A stretch of 15,396 bases of DNA, from the NCBI GenBank assembly GCA_021813595.1, contig JAKAKF010000030.1, positions 1 through 15,396 of the forward strand, read 5' to 3'. A program made the translations under genes and the position numbers. Positions 7,312 to 15,289 of the stretch are shown here, piece after piece (the first letter of the stretch is position 1; every line of letters starts with the position of its first letter). The DNA is from a bacterium (GTDB lineage Bacteria > SZUA-79 > Acidulodesulfobacterales > Acidulodesulfobacteraceae). Under the pieces are notes generated by a model. The model had not been told where the DNA came from. It saw only the letters and a list, made by a program, of their open reading frames with translations, and did not search any database.

Positions 7312-8268
7312 TCAAGCATAATCGATTAAGGCAAGGCATTTAATTTTATTTAAAAGGTCGAAAGCTTCGATTAAACTCTTTAAGGGAATTGCTATATCAA
7401 TCAGTTTTACCCCTTTTTCATAAAAATTTTCTTCTTTATCGTGAATATTGATACAGCATACTTCTTTATTATTTTTATCGTTATTTTTAACTCGTGAAAT
7501 TAAATAATCTGCAAGATATTTTTCGTCGTCGAAAATATCGTATTGGAGTTCGTAATTAACCGCCGCAAGAAGAATATTCAAGCAGTTAAGTCCCGAACCG
7601 ACCATTCTATTGAATCCCTCTAATATATATTTATAAAACTTGTCCGACGTCTTTATAAACTCCAGATGACCGGTAAATATTTCTTTTATCGCCTTGTCTA
7701 TAATCGGCTCGTTTTCCGTGAAAAAATAATCTATGCCGTCTTTTTCGAAAAGCATATCTTCGTCTTTGACGTTTAAATTTAAAACGGTGAATTTTCTGTT
7801 GGAGAGCCTGTTTAAAATAATCCTGATATTGCCTTCGGCAATAGAATGCGCGGCTGTTAGACCTAAATCTTCGAATTCTTTATAAATTTCTTTTTCTATA
7901 ATTTCAGCCTTTTCGTAATCTTTTTTATTTATTTTCAGCATAAACGATACGCCGTCTTTTTCGAATTCTATGGGAATAGACGCTTTATTATAAAAAGTAT
8001 ATTTATCTGAGCCTTCGGAACAAAGGGAGCCTCTTACGTTTTTTGTATAAATTATCTGCCTTTCGTCGCCTGTTCGCCCCCCGAAAGATTCGTTGCTCAA
8101 AAGATGGATTTCGTCGCTGAACTCGATATTCCATACTACGGTAGGATGCTCCGTATTGCAGTCGTATCCGTAACGGGCATTTATAGGATGCATTGTAAAA
8201 CTGACGCCGTTGCAGAGATATTCTACGATATTCCTGTTTTTAATGCCGCCGCCGCTTTTTTTATTCAT
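7312..8268 (-). CDS. Hypothetical soluble protein, 318 residues, no recognised family
   Basis: I do not recognise this protein. It has no signal peptide and no membrane span, and is rich in Lys, Glu, Asp and Asn, as expected for a cytoplasmic protein. It has one Trp (46) and seven Cys (19, 37, 83, 229, 271, 272, 311), with an adjacent CC pair but no CxxC metal motif. The phrase FEKDG occurs twice (FEKDGVSF at 102-109 and FEKDGIDY at 174-181), which may mark a duplicated subdomain. The frame is long and shows no interruption, so it is very likely a real gene. It is first in a three-gene block with the TIM-barrel protein (51 nt downstream) and the MFS transporter. The ATG at 8268 has no Shine-Dalgarno, and the next Met is residue 26, also without one. 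Confidence 0.8.
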   Translation of the reverse strand: MNKKSGGGIKNRNIVEYLCNGVSFTMHPINARYGYDCNTEHPTVVWNIEFSDEIHLLSNESFGGRTGDERQIIYTKNVRGSLCSEGSDKYTFYNKASIPIEFEKDGVSFMLKINKKDYEKAEIIEKEIYKEFEDLGLTAAHSIAEGNIRIILNRLSNRKFTVLNLNVKDEDMLFEKDGIDYFFTENEPIIDKAIKEIFTGHLEFIKTSDKFYKYILEGFNRMVGSGLNCLNILLAAVNYELQYDIFDDEKYLADYLISRVKNNDKNNKEVCCINIHDKEENFYEKGVKLIDIAIPLKSLIEAFDLLNKIKCLALIDYA

Positions 8269-8313
8269 CTATCGATTTATTTATTGTTTATTACGGTAAG
8301 GGTTCTTATATAG

Positions 8314-8319
8314 ATTATA
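8314..8319 (-). promoter_or_regulatory. TATAAT -10-like box upstream of the hypothetical-TIM barrel-MFS block
   Basis: CTGATATAATC precedes the hypothetical gene by about 45 nt, directly after the porin terminator, where a new promoter is required. No good -35 is present at 17 nt (GGTATT). Boxes with the same TATAAT lie before the next two genes (7296-7291 and 6368-6363). The AT-rich background makes chance matches likely. Confidence 0.35.
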
Positions 8320-8330
8320 TCAGATTTTGA

Positions 8331-8361
8331 AATAAAAATACCCGCTTTTTAGGGCGGGTAT
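8331..8361 (-). terminator. Intrinsic terminator after the porin gene
   Basis: On the minus strand ATACCCGC (8361-8354) and GCGGGTAT (8345-8338) form a perfect 8-bp stem with an 8-nt loop, followed by TTTTATTT. It lies about 35 nt beyond the porin stop and separates the respiratory/porin region from the three-gene block downstream. Confidence 0.9.
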
Positions 8362-8395
8362 AGGGAGGTGCAGAGAGAAAAGCTTTGAGTTAAGT

Positions 8396-10066
8396 TTAGA
8401 ATGCAATCCTTGCCTGAAGGAAATAGGCGTTGGTCTGTCCCATCCACTGGCCGTAATCCAAATATTCCAAATTACTTGCAGGTAAATTCCTATAGTCCTT
8501 CGCATAAAGGAACTGATAATTCTGCCAATCGGCAGTTAACGTTATGTGGCTGTTCAAATGATACGCCACGCCGACCACGCCCCTCTGGGAATCGTACGGG
8601 TTGCCGGAAGTAATATTCGTGCCTATTTTGTTAACCCAAAAAGCAGTTGAAGGGTCGGAATAGTAGAATCTCTGGATAAGGCCAAACACGCCGAATTTAC
8701 TGTTCGGAATATTATAATATCCGAATGCGTCATAGCCGTGCTCGGTGTTATGCTGGTAAGTGTTTAACGATCCCAAATCTGCGGCAAATGCCGGATAAGC
8801 GGCGCCTGCAGCATTACATACATATGCGCCTGAAGGATTTAATCCGCAAAAGCTTCCAGTATCCTGGCTTATAGAACCTGCACCGCTTGCATAACCGCCT
8901 GCTAAGGCATTTAAGCCGTAGTCGAACTGCGCAGCAATTACTCCTTGCGGGGTCTTATAATCGAGTATTGCGGATGCCCTTGCGGTCGGATTGTCGTTAT
9001 TAGCGTTAACGCCGTAATAGCCTTCAAAATTATTCGATTGCGACCATGCATAATATCCGCTTATACCTAATCCGTCTAAATTTGAATCTGCTCCCATGGG
9101 ATAAAAAGATACCCTTGCCTGAGGCGATTTCTGGTCAATGTCTTCGCCTTGATGAAAGGTTGCATTATCAAAAAAACCTGCATTATAAGCTATGTAAATT
9201 TTTCCGTTAGACCTAAATTTTCCCGACACGCCAAGTCCTGCCTGGGTGGAAGTTACGCCTAAAACGCCCCACGGCGTTCTTTCGGCGACGTGATAACCTA
9301 ACAAGCCGTCTTCCCAAGCAATCATAGGCGTCGGAAACTGACCTGCTTTAAGATTTACGGTTAAGCCGTTCGCGTCATAAACGTGGTTAAACTGTAAAAA
9401 TGCATATTTAAGCCTAAAATATTCGTTGCCGAATGTGGTGCCGGATGAAGAAGCCCATGATACAGGAGTTGTTGTTCCGCCGGTATACCAATTACTGCCT
9501 GTTCCTGCCCCGTTATAATTATTCGACTTATTAATGTTCGGCGTGAGCTTTAAAAACCAGTTGTCCTGATGATATAAGAATATTAAATACGCCCTGTTCA
9601 CGTTGAAAGCGTTATAGCCGTTATTTCCCGGACCCGCCGGATTTTCCTGAAGCTGTAACGCGGGAGCAAAACCTGTCTGGGTATAATACCCGTAACCCAT
9701 ATAAACCAAGGTACCTAGGGTGATATGTTTCGTCCAAGCAGGAAGGGTTTCGCCCTTAACTGTTTTTAGCGAAGCCTCCAGCTTCTTTTCCGTTGCTTTT
9801 AAATTGTTAATCTGCCGGGTCGTCTTTTTTGCGTTCGGCTTTAACAGCTGATTTACGACGCTCTGTCCTACTTTTACCCTTCCCGGCCCGGGCGTTAAAA
9901 ATATCTCGCCCGTATTGGGGTTTTCGTAAAGGGCGGCTCCGGATGCATAAGCCGTTCCTGCCCCGCTAAACGCAAAGACTAATGCCAGCGCCGCGGCTAA
10001 GGCAAAAACAAAAGCCGACAGCGAACTCAGCTGCATCGTCCTTTTTGTCTTGCTAATTTTGTTCAT
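8396..10066 (-). CDS. Outer-membrane porin-like beta-barrel with N-terminal coiled coil
   Basis: This 556-residue protein has a Sec signal peptide: a basic n-region MNKISKTKR, a long Ala/Leu/Val core, and a likely cut after TAYA at residue 41. The segment from about 80 to 110 (QINNLKATEKKLEASLKTVKG) is a predicted coiled coil, as in porins that carry a periplasmic trimerisation or anchoring segment. The rest is rich in aromatic, Gly and Asn residues with alternating strands (FRLKYAFLQFNHV, LTVNLKAGQFPTPMIAWEDG), and the chain ends YFLQARIAF. A terminal Phe is the usual outer-membrane assembly signal. Cys407 and Cys417 flank a short loop. It presumably admits small anions or substrates for the adjacent respiratory enzyme, but specificity is not visible. 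A strong GAGGAGG precedes the ATG at 10066, and an intrinsic terminator follows. Confidence 0.86.
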   Translation of the reverse strand: MNKISKTKRTMQLSSLSAFVFALAAALALVFAFSGAGTAYASGAALYENPNTGEIFLTPGPGRVKVGQSVVNQLLKPNAKKTTRQINNLKATEKKLEASLKTVKGETLPAWTKHITLGTLVYMGYGYYTQTGFAPALQLQENPAGPGNNGYNAFNVNRAYLIFLYHQDNWFLKLTPNINKSNNYNGAGTGSNWYTGGTTTPVSWASSSGTTFGNEYFRLKYAFLQFNHVYDANGLTVNLKAGQFPTPMIAWEDGLLGYHVAERTPWGVLGVTSTQAGLGVSGKFRSNGKIYIAYNAGFFDNATFHQGEDIDQKSPQARVSFYPMGADSNLDGLGISGYYAWSQSNNFEGYYGVNANNDNPTARASAILDYKTPQGVIAAQFDYGLNALAGGYASGAGSISQDTGSFCGLNPSGAYVCNAAGAAYPAFAADLGSLNTYQHNTEHGYDAFGYYNIPNSKFGVFGLIQRFYYSDPSTAFWVNKIGTNITSGNPYDSQRGVVGVAYHLNSHITLTADWQNYQFLYAKDYRNLPASNLEYLDYGQWMGQTNAYFLQARIAF

Positions 10067-10130
10067 AACTTCCTCCTCTCTTTTAGTTTAGTTTGAAAAT
10101 GTTTATTTCACGATTTCGACATCTTTATTC

Positions 10131-10181
10131 TAACAAACTAATGTTACAAGATTATTACAATTATGTTAAATTTTCGTAACA
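10131..10181. repeat. Two TGTTA/TAACA inverted repeats in the chaperone-porin gap, possible operator
   Basis: TAACA-N6-TGTTA lies at 10131-10146 and TGTTA-N8-TAACA at 10164-10181; the second overlaps the last codons of the chaperone gene. The 99-bp gap to the porin contains no clear sigma70 promoter and no terminator. The half-sites could bind a CRP/FNR-type or response regulator that adjusts porin expression. The short AT-rich half-sites also make chance occurrence possible. Confidence 0.3.
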
Positions 10182-10915
10182 ATATTATTATAATCCCTCT
10201 GCTCGCAGGCTATAAAATCTTGCATAAGTTTAGCCGCAGGTACGTAAAACATTGAACCTGACTCCTGAATTACTTCATCGGCAAATAAGTTGACCCAGTT
10301 TACGACGAATTCGTTAAAAAACATAAATTCGTTTGCAACGACCTCCTGAAACGGAAGAGGTTCTTTGACCTGCCCCGAAAGGTACCTGCCTTCAAGGTTT
10401 ATCAGCGCCGCCATAAATCCCAAGATATAGGAAATGTGGTCAGACCTTTTTATAGAAACTCCGTTCGGGTCTTTTAGTTCAAAATTTAAAGATTTATAAG
10501 TAATTTCTAATTTATCGACGAGAGCAATATCGCTTTCGTCCTCAGATTTGCCGCCCCCTTCTAAATCCGCTTTTTTAAGGCTTCCTCCAAGATAATAGCT
10601 GATATGCGGGGGTATAAATCTGCCGGGAGCTGGAATTACGAAAAGTTCGTCGAATTCGCTTTCGGTTTTATCGTATTCCATGCTTGAAAACACTATATTT
10701 CTAACAGCTCTGTTTAATTCATTGGAAGCAGGGTCGTTTTCGCATAAACCGCCAATTATATTTTCGATTTCTTTCTGCATAAGGCTTTCTAAAAATTTTA
10801 AATCGACCTTTCTTGCAAAAACTCTGGAAAAAAAATTATACATCATACTTCTGTAAAGAGACAGCTTTCCAAAGTCGTCAAAATCAACCTTTTCTTCCCT
10901 TGCCGCATTATCCAT
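10166..10915 (-). CDS. TorD/NarJ-family molybdoenzyme maturation chaperone
   Basis: This 249-residue cytoplasmic, helix-rich protein matches the TorD/DmsD/NarJ family, which binds the Tat signal of a molybdoenzyme and aids cofactor insertion before export. The family pattern is seen as an N-terminal LYRSMMYNFFSRVF helix (20-33), FDELFVIPAPGRFIPPHISYY (88-108, corresponding to the usual E(F/Y)xxLFxxPGxxxxPxxSxY), and SDHISYILGFMAAL (158-171, the usual PDHxxxxLxFM motif). It lies 38 nt after the molybdopterin oxidoreductase, its probable client, with an AGGGGT ribosome binding site upstream of the ATG at 10915. An acidic, Gly-rich insert (KADLEGGGKSEDESD, 115-129) looks like a flexible loop. 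The family call is strong; the client is inferred from adjacency. Confidence 0.88.
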   Translation of the reverse strand: MDNAAREEKVDFDDFGKLSLYRSMMYNFFSRVFARKVDLKFLESLMQKEIENIIGGLCENDPASNELNRAVRNIVFSSMEYDKTESEFDELFVIPAPGRFIPPHISYYLGGSLKKADLEGGGKSEDESDIALVDKLEITYKSLNFELKDPNGVSIKRSDHISYILGFMAALINLEGRYLSGQVKEPLPFQEVVANEFMFFNEFVVNWVNLFADEVIQESGSMFYVPAAKLMQDFIACEQRDYNNIVTKI

Positions 10916-10953
10916 AAGAAATATACCCCTATAATTAATTTATATTAATTTAT

Positions 10954-13900
10954 TTATACCTTTTCCACCCTAACCGGAGCATAGTAATAAACCATAGAGC
11001 CGCCGACCGGATCGGTTAAAACGGTCGTCCAGCCGTCTTTAGCCGCTATCGAATTATCGAGCAGGAACAGGGCGTTCGGATGGACGCCCTGATTTCTTGC
11101 AGGGTCACCCGTATATTTCTTCCCGTTTATATACCATGTACCCGAACCGTAAAGCCATCTTCCGAAAGCTGTAGCCGCCGTAATTACGCCGGGTCTTATG
11201 GATGGCAAAATCCTCACGCGGTGGGTAATCCCCTTTTCGTAGGTGGGCGATATTACCTTTATGGTATCACCGTCGGATAGCCCCAGCTTTTTAGCGTCCA
11301 CTTCGTTTATCTCCCAGAAAGCGTCGGGTAAAAGCTCCTGAAGCCACGGGTCTGCCATCGTTCTGGACTTTGAATGAATGGGCTGTCTGTGGGTAGATGC
11401 CCTGAGCGGATATTCGTTCTTTGGATACAATTTATCTAAAAATTCGCCCTTCATATTTCTGTGAGGCAGTAATATCGTCGTTCCGTTAAATCTTTCGCCG
11501 GTTATAGCATTGTGCGTCGTAGCAACGTCTTCGTTATATATATTAACCGCCGCTTTAGGATTCCACAGGTGAGTTACCCACTTCGGCTTTCCCCACGGCA
11601 GATAACCGACGTTATAATCCTCGTATCTCCCGCCTCTTGCAAATACATAGGCGACTTTTTTCCACTCATAAGAACGGAGCGATTTCCCAAATTTCGAAAC
11701 ATAATTTTTTACGGTCTGCATCTCATCCGCATTTGCATCCGGCACCGGACCCAGATGGACGAAGCCGTTTCCTTTTTTTGCAAGATAAGATTTACCGTCG
11801 TATGCAACGTTTGCCGCCATTTTAAGATAATAATCCTCTCTTTCGTTAAGATTGCCGCCTTCAAGGAAGGCATTTTCGCCGAACCCGGGAAGTTTAATAG
11901 CTTTTGCGACGTCTATCAAGAAATTCTCCATGCAAATTGGTCTTCCGTCCGGCGTTTTTTCCGTCATTGGCTCTATTATAGGCTGTCTGACCGAAGTCCT
12001 TGCGGTCGGATACGTCGGAAGATTCCCCAGAAAACCCCAGCCTTCTAAATAAGTTGCGTCGGGAACGATATAATCCGCATATGCCGAGCTTTCGGCAATT
12101 ATCGCATCGGAGGCGATAAACAGAGGGACTTTGTCAAAATCCTTTACCATTCTTATCCAAGGCTTCGACTCGTCGTCCACGCCCCCCATGCCCGGCATAG
12201 ACCATGCGGGGTTCGCCATATGCTGGAAAAGTATCTTTACCGGATACGGATACTGGAAGTACGTTCCACCCCAGATTTCCTGCCACATACCGAAACTGAA
12301 CGGAAACCAAGGTCTTTGCGCCGGATACGGCGACTCGCCCCTTGCAACCTTTTCTTTATATTCCATGGTCTTTTCGTAAAAAGACCCTTCTCTTGAAATC
12401 TTAACGCCTTTTGCGGGAACAAAACCCGGCCATTTTCCGAGATTATAAGGGAAGCCCTTGCCGCCCATTATGTTGGCTCCGCCTCCCCCGTTAATATAAC
12501 CCCCCTGCCAGTTGACGTTTCCGACCATAACGTTTAAAAGCTGAATCGCCCTGCCGTGATAATACCCGTTCGTATGTTTTACCGGACCCCTGTAATAATC
12601 CGCAACTGCGGTTTTTCCATGGGAGGTAAATTCCTTTGCAAGCTCTAGTATTACTCTCGGCGCAAGACCGGCTTCCTTTGCATACTCTTCTACGGTATGT
12701 TTTCTAAGTTCGCTCCATAACATCTGCATACTCGTCATACAGTTAACGCCGTTCACGTTAACGGGAGTCAAAGATAAAAACCCGGTAGGCCATAAATCGC
12801 CTTTTGCCGCCGCAGACGTTAAAACCGGCTTTCCGGTCGCTTTGTCTATTGCGTAAAAAGATTTGCCGCTCTTTAAGAACTTGGCAAAACCTTTATTGCC
12901 TTCATCTGCAACGACAAGATACGACGCATTCGAAAAATTAGGCTCGCCGTTTGCGTTTGCCGAACTGTGATTTAAGTTAGTCAGGAAATTTTCGTCGTAT
13001 CTTTTGTTTTCGACTATCCACCTAAGCATACCCATAGCCAAAGCGCCGTCGCCGCCGGGGGCTATCGGGATATATCTGTCGGCATGAGATACCTGATTTC
13101 CCGCCCTGACATCCACTACTGTTATTTTTAATTTTCCGGATGCCGTGGCTGCAGCCGACCTTCTTGCAAGCGTCTGCATAGGAAAATTAGCTTCGTAATA
13201 ATTGGCTCCAAAAATCAGCAGATGGGTGCAATTAGGTAAGTCCGGCTTCAACATATTCGTTCCGGGAAACGTCCTGAAAGTAGAAACGTGATGCGAGAGT
13301 TCGCAGATAGAAACATGGGGCAGGGCGTTTACCGAACCGAGGGCATTTGCAAACCTTGTTATAAAATTTGCCTGCCCTGCCTCCCCTCTTCCCCAATAGC
13401 TGACATACTGATTAGTTTTGGGACCGAAATCCGGATATCTGGAATCCGCCGGAATAGACCTGTTTCTGCCTTCATTCCATAAATGCTTAAAACCTTCCAC
13501 GAACCTTTTTTCTTCGCCGGGTATATCCTTAAATAAATACCCTCCGTTAACCACCTCGCTTATTAACTGCTCGTATGAGATAACTTTGAATTTTTTAGAA
13601 CCCCTTTCTCCTACCCTTTTTAACGGCATATATATTCTGTACGGGTCATAAGTAGTCTGTCTTCCCGCTTGACCTCTCGGACACAAGGAATGCGCCCCGT
13701 CAACAAACGGTTTAGACGTGTCGAAATTTGTCCCGACATACGTAATTGCTTCTTTCATTGGCGTAGCGTATGGAATATTCGGCTCCGTCGTCTGTATATC
13801 ATAAGGGTTGCCGTCTAATTTAACGACGGTTCCGTTAAATACCCTTGACATTGCGGCGCAATCGCTATGGCATTGCTTGCAGGTAGTGAACTTTACTTCA

Positions 13901-14052
13901 ACCCCCTTCCAGTTTTCGGTTCTTCCCGGATAAACATATTCTCCTTCATAATGGAACATTCCGCCTGCCCACTGGGTCAAACCCGCTCCGGTAAAAACCG
14001 CCGCCGTGCCGAATGTCGCATATTTTAAAAAGTCTCTTCTATTCATTGACAT
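10954..14052 (-). CDS. Tat-exported molybdopterin oxidoreductase, tetrathionate/sulfur/selenate reductase (TtrA/SreA/SrdA)-like
   Basis: This is the 1032-residue catalytic subunit of a complex iron-sulfur molybdoenzyme. MNRRDFLKYA at the N-terminus is a twin-arginine signal (Arg5-Arg6), so the enzyme faces the periplasm. A 4Fe-4S site is formed by Cys58, Cys61, Cys65 (CKQCHSDC) and Cys124 (LCPRGQAG). Cys250 in SICELSHH is the probable molybdenum ligand. The C-terminal part (WEINEVDAKKLGLSDGDTIKV, then RVRILPSIRPGVI) is the molydopterin dinucleotide-binding domain. The length is close to TtrA (about 1020 residues) and well above ArrA or PsrA. The order Fe-S, NrfD, Mo subunit matches ttrBCA. 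Tetrathionate, polysulfide/sulfur or selenate are the main candidate substrates; the sequence alone does not choose. The ATG at 14052 has AAGGAGG 7 nt upstream; Met3 is an alternative. Confidence 0.9.
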   Translation of the reverse strand: MSMNRRDFLKYATFGTAAVFTGAGLTQWAGGMFHYEGEYVYPGRTENWKGVEVKFTTCKQCHSDCAAMSRVFNGTVVKLDGNPYDIQTTEPNIPYATPMKEAITYVGTNFDTSKPFVDGAHSLCPRGQAGRQTTYDPYRIYMPLKRVGERGSKKFKVISYEQLISEVVNGGYLFKDIPGEEKRFVEGFKHLWNEGRNRSIPADSRYPDFGPKTNQYVSYWGRGEAGQANFITRFANALGSVNALPHVSICELSHHVSTFRTFPGTNMLKPDLPNCTHLLIFGANYYEANFPMQTLARRSAAATASGKLKITVVDVRAGNQVSHADRYIPIAPGGDGALAMGMLRWIVENKRYDENFLTNLNHSSANANGEPNFSNASYLVVADEGNKGFAKFLKSGKSFYAIDKATGKPVLTSAAAKGDLWPTGFLSLTPVNVNGVNCMTSMQMLWSELRKHTVEEYAKEAGLAPRVILELAKEFTSHGKTAVADYYRGPVKHTNGYYHGRAIQLLNVMVGNVNWQGGYINGGGGANIMGGKGFPYNLGKWPGFVPAKGVKISREGSFYEKTMEYKEKVARGESPYPAQRPWFPFSFGMWQEIWGGTYFQYPYPVKILFQHMANPAWSMPGMGGVDDESKPWIRMVKDFDKVPLFIASDAIIAESSAYADYIVPDATYLEGWGFLGNLPTYPTARTSVRQPIIEPMTEKTPDGRPICMENFLIDVAKAIKLPGFGENAFLEGGNLNEREDYYLKMAANVAYDGKSYLAKKGNGFVHLGPVPDANADEMQTVKNYVSKFGKSLRSYEWKKVAYVFARGGRYEDYNVGYLPWGKPKWVTHLWNPKAAVNIYNEDVATTHNAITGERFNGTTILLPHRNMKGEFLDKLYPKNEYPLRASTHRQPIHSKSRTMADPWLQELLPDAFWEINEVDAKKLGLSDGDTIKVISPTYEKGITHRVRILPSIRPGVITAATAFGRWLYGSGTWYINGKKYTGDPARNQGVHPNALFLLDNSIAAKDGWTTVLTDPVGGSMVYYYAPVRVEKV

Positions 14053-14069
14053 TACATATCCTCCTTATT

Positions 14070-15239
14070 TTAATTATTGCCGGTTAATTCGGGTTTATCT
14101 TCCCATCCCAATAAATAGCCGAAAACGAATATTAAAAAGATGCCTAGCGCAAATAATCCGATTCCGGTTATGTATCCGTCGTAGCCCAACCACGGAATAT
14201 CGAAAAGAACCGTTCCCTGCCCTATTTTTGCCTGAAGCTGGGCGCCTACAACCGTGTTAAACCTCATTGACCAAACGCCTATTAACACTAAAAAGCCTAC
14301 TATTACCGTCCATACTTTTGAATTTCTTACTTTTTTTGATATAAGCAGTAGTCCGGGTATAATAAGTCCAAGGGTTATCTGCATAAAATGGTAATTAAAA
14401 GCTAAAACGCCGCCGCCGCCCGTGCTGAAAACCGAGTGCCATCCCTCGTATAAATCTTTCGGCGCATAAGAACGAACGGAATAAAGCCATTCTATTAAGT
14501 CGAAAAACAGGTCGAATCCTATCACCAATAACAAAATTTTATTAAGCGCATACACGGTTTCCGACTTCACCTTATTTTTATCGGAATAAAACGAAAAACC
14601 TATTACGTATAAAACCCCCATAAGCGCTATACCCGAAACGATAGCCGACGTTATAAACAAAACCGGTATAAGCGGGTTCGACCACAACGGTCTTGCTTTT
14701 ATAGCGCCGAATAGAAATCCGACGTAGCCGTGAAATAAAAATGCCAAACCTATGCCTAAAGCCGCTATAATCATAAGGGCTTTATGGTCTTTTTTTGCCG
14801 CTTTTTCCGATAAATCTTTATTCCCGAGCGTAAAGAAATCTGCTAATTTCCCCCTGAAACCGCTGTCTTCTGCCGCTCTCTTTATATTTGAAACCCTGAA
14901 CAGATAAAACATTTCGAAAAGCATAAGAATTATATAAAGCGTCCAGATTATAATAAACATACCGAGAGGCGAGTATGGAAAATGGTCCCTGAAATACAGT
15001 TCCCAAACCGCCCTTGACGGCTGAAGCGCATCTGCTAAAGGCGCCTGCGCCGCAAGTATAAGCATCGCAAAACTGACTATCGCCGCAAGTTTAGCTAACG
15101 GCCTGAATTTTTCCATTCCAAAAAGGTGCGATAGCGACGCAACGACAAACGACCCTGCGACAAGACCGGATAAAAAAGGATAAATTACTATCGGCAAACC
15201 CCATACCGGATTTTCTAAAAAACCGTTTAATAAAATCAT
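14070..15239 (-). CDS. NrfD/PsrC-family membrane subunit of the molybdoenzyme complex
   Basis: This 389-residue polytopic protein has about nine hydrophobic spans (near 15-37, 49-69, 91-113, 153-173, 187-214, 230-253, 282-301, 309-326, 355-378). It belongs to the NrfD/PsrC/TtrC family, which anchors the complex and exchanges electrons with the quinone pool. Features consistent with this are NPVWGLPIVIYPFLSGLVAG at 10-29, HGYVGFLFGAIKARPLW (170-186), which resembles the family quinone-site region, and VWSMRFNTVVGAQ (322-334). It lies between the electron-transfer subunit (50 nt upstream) and the molybdopterin subunit (17 nt downstream), the B-C-A order of tetrathionate reductase. The ATG at 15239 is preceded by AAGGAG with a suitable spacer. 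The protein carries a Lys-rich cytoplasmic loop near 115-152. Confidence 0.88.
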   Translation of the reverse strand: MILLNGFLENPVWGLPIVIYPFLSGLVAGSFVVASLSHLFGMEKFRPLAKLAAIVSFAMLILAAQAPLADALQPSRAVWELYFRDHFPYSPLGMFIIIWTLYIILMLFEMFYLFRVSNIKRAAEDSGFRGKLADFFTLGNKDLSEKAAKKDHKALMIIAALGIGLAFLFHGYVGFLFGAIKARPLWSNPLIPVLFITSAIVSGIALMGVLYVIGFSFYSDKNKVKSETVYALNKILLLVIGFDLFFDLIEWLYSVRSYAPKDLYEGWHSVFSTGGGGVLAFNYHFMQITLGLIIPGLLLISKKVRNSKVWTVIVGFLVLIGVWSMRFNTVVGAQLQAKIGQGTVLFDIPWLGYDGYITGIGLFALGIFLIFVFGYLLGWEDKPELTGNN

Positions 15240-15289
15240 AATATTTTGCTCCTTCTTTAAAATTTTAAAATTAAATCTCGATTTTAACG

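Noticed and set aside
7291..7315. TTGATA and TATAAT before the TIM-barrel gene as a sigma70 promoter
   Set aside because: The spacing is only 13 nt, too short for a standard promoter. Only the -10-like box is mentioned.
8320..8505. 61-codon minus-strand frame overlapping the porin 3' end and terminator
   Set aside because: It runs through the porin gene in another frame and across the intrinsic terminator, with no protein-like features.
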